Origin: Leptoclinus maculatus
Taxonomy: Eukaryota; Chordata; Actinopteri; Perciformes; Stichaeidae
NCBI GenBank assembly: GCA_032191485.1
Contig: JAVDOI010000007.1
Span: 3,879,042-3,943,041, forward strand
Reading direction: 5' to 3'
Length of the DNA: 64,000 nt
In this document: one piece after another, positions 60,966-64,000 of the stretch
Position numbering within the stretch: the stretch's first letter is position 1
Layout: each line of letters begins with the position of its first letter
Notes under the pieces: model-generated
What the model was told of the DNA's origin: nothing
Database searches by the model: none
Seen by the model: only the letters and a program-made list of their open reading frames with translations
Translations under genes and position numbers: made by a program

Positions 60966-61397
60966 TGGTTAAAATGAATAATTAAATAAGTAAATGTAAA
61001 CTAATATGCAAAGCTCCTGGTTAGCTCCAGTCATATATTTACAAATGTTTTATATCCAGCCATGTTCTCCTGAAGGAGAATCTGTTTGTTTGTTTCTTAC
61101 ATGAATGGCTGAGAGGTTTGTATTTAACAGTTTATTGTTTGCATCTTGCAATAAATATTGATATGTTCTTGATCACTTTGTGTTTTGTCTATTTGCCTTT
61201 TCTGTTAAAAAAAAACTATGGGTTTTGAGGCACTGCTGACCTTTCAATGTCATTAATAAATGCTTTATAAGGCATAAATAGTCCTCACTTTAGATGAGGT
61301 CACACAAAATATTTTACTAAGGACTAGTAACTACCTTAATAAATCATGAATTGCAGTATTAATACACATTTATAACCCTAACCATTAGTGCATATCT
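60966..61397. mobile_element. One-arm fragment of the 39.7-kb foldback element
   Basis: Collinear with the inner part of the right arm at 40945-41390 (TAAACTAATATGCAAAGCTC, GGAGAACATGGCTGG inverse, CATCTTGCAATAAATATTGA). It stops mid-arm at ACCATTAGTGCATATCT and is joined there directly to retroviral sequence. Confidence 0.9.
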
Positions 61398-61399
61398 GG

Positions 61400-61605
61400 C
61401 TGGTATCTTTTGAGGTCTGCAATGCTCCGCTGCTCCTCCGATTGCTGTGCGTGTCCTCCGTCTTCTTCTTCTGGGCCTCCATGGCTTGCGTTGTCTTTCA
61501 GAGGAGGAAGTCCTGCTCAGGGACGAAGCCAAGTTTTGTGGTTCTGCAGGTGATGAGGAAGAGGACCCACAGAATGTAAAGGGATCTTGCTGGTTTCTGG
61601 TTCAT
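61400..61605 (-). pseudogene. Env-like start overlapping integrase end
   Basis: An ATG at 61605 lies in an ATGA overlap with the integrase stop. It opens a frame with a short basic start and a hydrophobic stretch of about 13 residues (YILWVLFLITC), resembling a signal peptide. A stop follows after about 30 codons. Overlap of pol end and env start is usual in simple retroviruses. The rest of env is absent. Confidence 0.5.
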
Positions 61606-62602
61606 GATGGAGGATGCGTCTGCTTACAGTGGGATGCGTGTATCCAAGTTGCACAGCCTTCACACTTAACTGCTGTGGTGGTGGTCAGCAGGACGTGTTG
61701 TGGTTTGGACCAGCAGGGTTTCAGAGCGTTTCTCCGCCGGAACTCTCCGATACAGACCCAGTCTCCTGGTTGGATGTTGTGGCACGGTTTGTCACTAGGA
61801 AGGGACTGTGCAGCCTTTACTTGACTGTGGATGGACTGAACAGCAGAAGTTAGAGCGGAGCAAAATTAAATCATGGACTCATCCAAAGCATGGAGATCCA
61901 TCTTTTTCATACATATTACTGAATTACTTGGTATAGTCATTGGTCTACCAGTAATAATCTCATGTGGTGTAAATTTGTGCTTTCTGATGGGTGTGACATT
62001 AGGGCTAGAGGCAAGAGCATTGTCCATTTCAAACCTGTTTCAGCACATAGTTTGGCTAGTTTGTTTTTCAGGAAACCATTTTGTCTTTCAACTAGTCCTG
62101 CAGACTGTGGGTGGTATGGGCAATGTAGTCGTTGTTTAATCCCAAGGGATTTACAAAGTTCAGTCATTATTTGTCCAGTGAAGTGACCATCTCTGTTTGA
62201 ATGTGAGATGCTGAATCTTGGAACAATGTCTTTCAGCAGGCATTTCGCCACAGAGACAGAGTCAGCCTTCCTGCAAGCCCATGCTTCAGGCCAGTTTGAG
62301 AACATGTCTACACATACAAGAATATTTTCATATCCATCCGATTTTGGCAAATTAATAAAATCTATTTGCAGAGCTTCAAAAGGTCCTCTAGGGTGAGGAT
62401 GTGTTGACATTGTCGTCTGCATTGTTTTTCCAGGGTTGTGTTGTTGACAGATGAGACATTGTTCACAGTATTTTTGGGCATAGGATGTAAATCCTGGAGC
62501 ATACCAGTCTTTCAACACTGATTGACACATTCCTCCTTTACTCACATGTGACAAACTATGTGACATGCGTGCAAGCCACGAGTACAGAGATTTGTGAGCC
62601 AC
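61605..62602 (-). pseudogene. Retroviral integrase (damaged)
   Basis: The frame at 62602-61937 has a His-His then CEQCLICQ zinc-binding region (residues about 14-53), and a core starting GPFEALQIDFINLP with the first active-site Asp. The second motif reads SNRDGHF, where the Asp-Asn-Gly type motif is scrambled, and the third is SAGLVERQNG with the Glu. A stop after LLLVDQ at 61937 precedes the C-terminal domain, which continues to about 61605 in another frame (PGDWVCIGEF, then HVLLTTTTAVKCEG). It would join viral DNA to the host chromosome; this copy is inactive. Confidence 0.85.
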
Positions 62603-62930
62603 AACGCGTGGACACCCACAGATTATTTACATATTTACATCCATGGGAAAGCCACGACCTGTGCTCCTTCACATCAGCAGTTTCTTGTAAGAGAGCTACA
62701 TCATTAAGAGAAGTAAGGTCGTTAGTGATTATGGAAGGACAGAGCTTTACAGGAACACCAAGTTTGCCAGCTGCTTTGGCTGCATGGCCGGCCAAAGCAT
62801 TGCCTTGTGAGACAGAATCCTTGGATTTGGTGTGAGCTTCACATTTAACCACAGCAATAGATGAAGGTAGTTGACATGCATCTAACAGTTCGGCAATCAA
62901 TTTACCATGTTTAATGAATCCTTGGATTTT
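62560..62930 (-). pseudogene. Retroviral RNase H C-terminal part
   Basis: Minus-strand frame with LIAELLDACQLPSS, VVKCEAHTKSKDSVSQGN and an ALAGHAAKAAG end. This order (helix, a Cys-Glu-Ala-His substrate-binding stretch, then an Ala-rich helix with the usual Asp replaced by Gly) is the C-terminal third of a retrovirus-type RNase H. The earlier RNase H and RT are missing because the element is cut at about 62936. The frame then continues into sequence that belongs to the next domain in another frame. Confidence 0.8.
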
Positions 62931-63495
62931 TAACCAGTCGCCCCGAGGCAGCAGAGCGAAGTGGTCGGGCGGGGGTGTAGGGCTTGACCATGGTCTGGAG
63001 ATAGGAAGGAGCTGTTCCTTTCACTGCCCTGTAGGCTAGCACCAGAGTCTTAAACTGGATGCAAGCTCTTACAGGGAGCCAGTGTAGAGAACGGAGAAGG
63101 GAAGTTGTGTGGGAGAACTTGGGGCGATTGAACACCAGACGAGCTGCAGCTTTCTGGACAAGCTCCAGAGGTCTGATGGCCGACGCTGGGGCTCCGGCAA
63201 GTAGTGAGTTGCAGTAGTCCAGGCGGGAGATGACAAGAGCCTGGATGAGCACCTGCGCCGTCTCGTCAGTGAGGACAGGGCGAATCCTCCTGATGTTGTA
63301 GAGCAGGAATCTGCAGGAGCATGTAACCGATGCATTGTTTGCTGAGAACGACAGTTGGTCATCCAGGGTCACACCAAGATTCCTCGCAGTCCGAGTTGGC
63401 ATCACCACGGTATCATCAATGGTGATGGACAAGTCTCGGTGCGGGCAACCCTTCCCCGGGAGGAACAGTAGCTCGGTTTTATCCAGTTTAGCCAA
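62911..63495 (-). pseudogene. LINE reverse transcriptase C-terminal region (LINE-D)
   Basis: A 194-codon minus-strand frame: KLDKTELLFLPGKGCPHRDL, ARNLGVTLDDQLSFSANNA, RRIRPVLTDETAQVLIQALV, SRLDYCNSLLAGAPASAIRP, RSLHWLPVRACIQFKTLVLA, KGTAPSYLQTMVKPYTPARP. This is the thumb and C-terminal tail after the catalytic box in L2/CR1-type fish LINEs. The frame is open throughout, but both ends are truncated: the catalytic palm is missing upstream and the last ~14 residues are read from adjoining retroviral DNA. It is a different family from LINE-A and LINE-B. Confidence 0.9.
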
Positions 63496-63533
63496 TCAGT
63501 GTCAAATATATTCAGTTTGGGGCAAAATTCCCT
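63487..63533 (+). repeat. Fragment of hAT-B
   Basis: AGCCAATCAGTGTCAAATAT and TTCAGTTTGGGGCA correspond to 35486-35525 of hAT-B with a few changes. A short scrap between LINE-D and an LTR. Confidence 0.6.
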
Positions 63534-64000
63534 TGTAATGGGAAAATATATTTTAGTATCATGGAAAGTTTTGAAAGATGTACATCTGATGGGAAAAGTA
63601 AAAAGACACAAACTAAAAAACACAGCAGCCCTGCAGAAGTAGTTAATTAGTTCATGAAACCAGTGCCCTGTTCTTCAAGGCCGATCATATGCACCCACAC
63701 GAGGGGAAGAAACAGAAACCCATTCTTCCCAATCTCAGTAGAACAGTCTAAAGAAGAACCTTGAAACCGTAACTGACTCCCAGTTGAACGCACCTGGCAG
63801 ACTCCAGATAATGAGCAGATCAAGACAGCCTGTGTCAAAAGACCTCTACTCCCCTATGTATGACTTATCTAAAGGCGTGAACCTCTGTATGCATAAAATG
63901 ATGTTGAATGTTGAACTTGGTCGAAGCTTTGCCACAGTCTACTGAATATGTAGCTGTGGTATTCTCTTCCCTCTTGCAAGCGAATAAACAGAAAAAGACA
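63534..64000 (+). mobile_element. Retroviral-type LTR, plus orientation, runs off the window
   Basis: Begins TGTAATGGGAAAATATATTT and contains AATAAAC at about 63984-63990. It is the inverse-orientation relative of 59780-60168 and has about 100 bases that copy lacks. Its end lies beyond 64000, so it is unknown whether an internal retroviral region follows. Confidence 0.65.

Larger units (their letters stand above)
61398..62936 (-). mobile_element. Endogenous retrovirus fragment (pol end and env start)
   Basis: Minus strand. It contains the end of RNase H, the integrase, and the beginning of an env-like frame. The frame changes between RNase H and integrase, a stop lies before the integrase C-terminal domain, and the second active-site motif is altered. 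No gag, protease or RT is present. Both boundaries are abrupt: a foldback arm on the left and a LINE on the right. An old, non-functional provirus piece of gamma/epsilon-like type, judged from domain order only. Confidence 0.85.

Overview
This window looks like teleost fish genomic DNA, probably an intron or intergenic region. It has no operons, no bacterial-type genes and no intact host gene. It is dominated by transposable elements typical of teleosts: CR1/L2/Rex1-like LINEs, a Tx1/Swimmer-like L1, a tRNA-derived SINE, several hAT elements, a TTA-duplicating Harbinger-like MITE, a TTAA-duplicating MITE and a retrovirus-like pol fragment. Species and chromosome cannot be read from the sequence. 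The only stretch resembling a host protein exon is a short candidate near 1.14-1.22 kb on the minus strand.

Layout. 0-0.56 kb: degenerate short repeats built on an ATCCGGG(G)TGA word. 1.8-3.35 kb: an internally deleted hAT element (copy A1) with a perfect 8-bp target duplication. 7.06-10.23 kb: a SINE followed by a broken plus-strand LINE (LINE-A copy 1). 11.87-14.92 kb: a minus-strand LINE (LINE-B) with a perfect 11-bp target duplication but a damaged polymerase motif. 15.1-18.06 kb: a minus-strand L1 whose middle is missing and replaced by part of another LINE with an (ATGG)n tail. 19.7-20.9 kb: hAT copy A2, which lacks its 3' end. 21-29.7 kb: mostly unrecognised sequence. 30.7-31.8 kb: Harbinger-like MITE. 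33.6-34.2 kb: TTAA MITE. 35.1-37.1 kb: a TGTCA...TGACA element carrying a 44-bp minisatellite and interrupted by a second kind of hAT (hAT-B). 39.7-41.7 kb: a foldback element with two arms of about 800 bp. 45.0-48.5 kb: an L2-like LINE split by a nested LINE-A copy 2. 49.5-50.6 kb: hAT copy A3. 52.5-55 kb: dispersed and tandem repeats. 59.8-64 kb: a mosaic of LTR, SINE, foldback arm, retroviral RNase H-integrase-env start, LINE and a second LTR in the opposite orientation.

The genes here do not work together as a system. The protein-coding remnants are retroelement endonuclease, reverse transcriptase and integrase, and hAT transposase, and all carry frameshifts, stops or deletions. The most informative signals are structural: exact target duplications, nested insertions, a long young-looking inverted repeat and sharp junctions in the right-hand mosaic. 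Assignments rest on reading motifs and on comparing copies within the window; no database search was possible.
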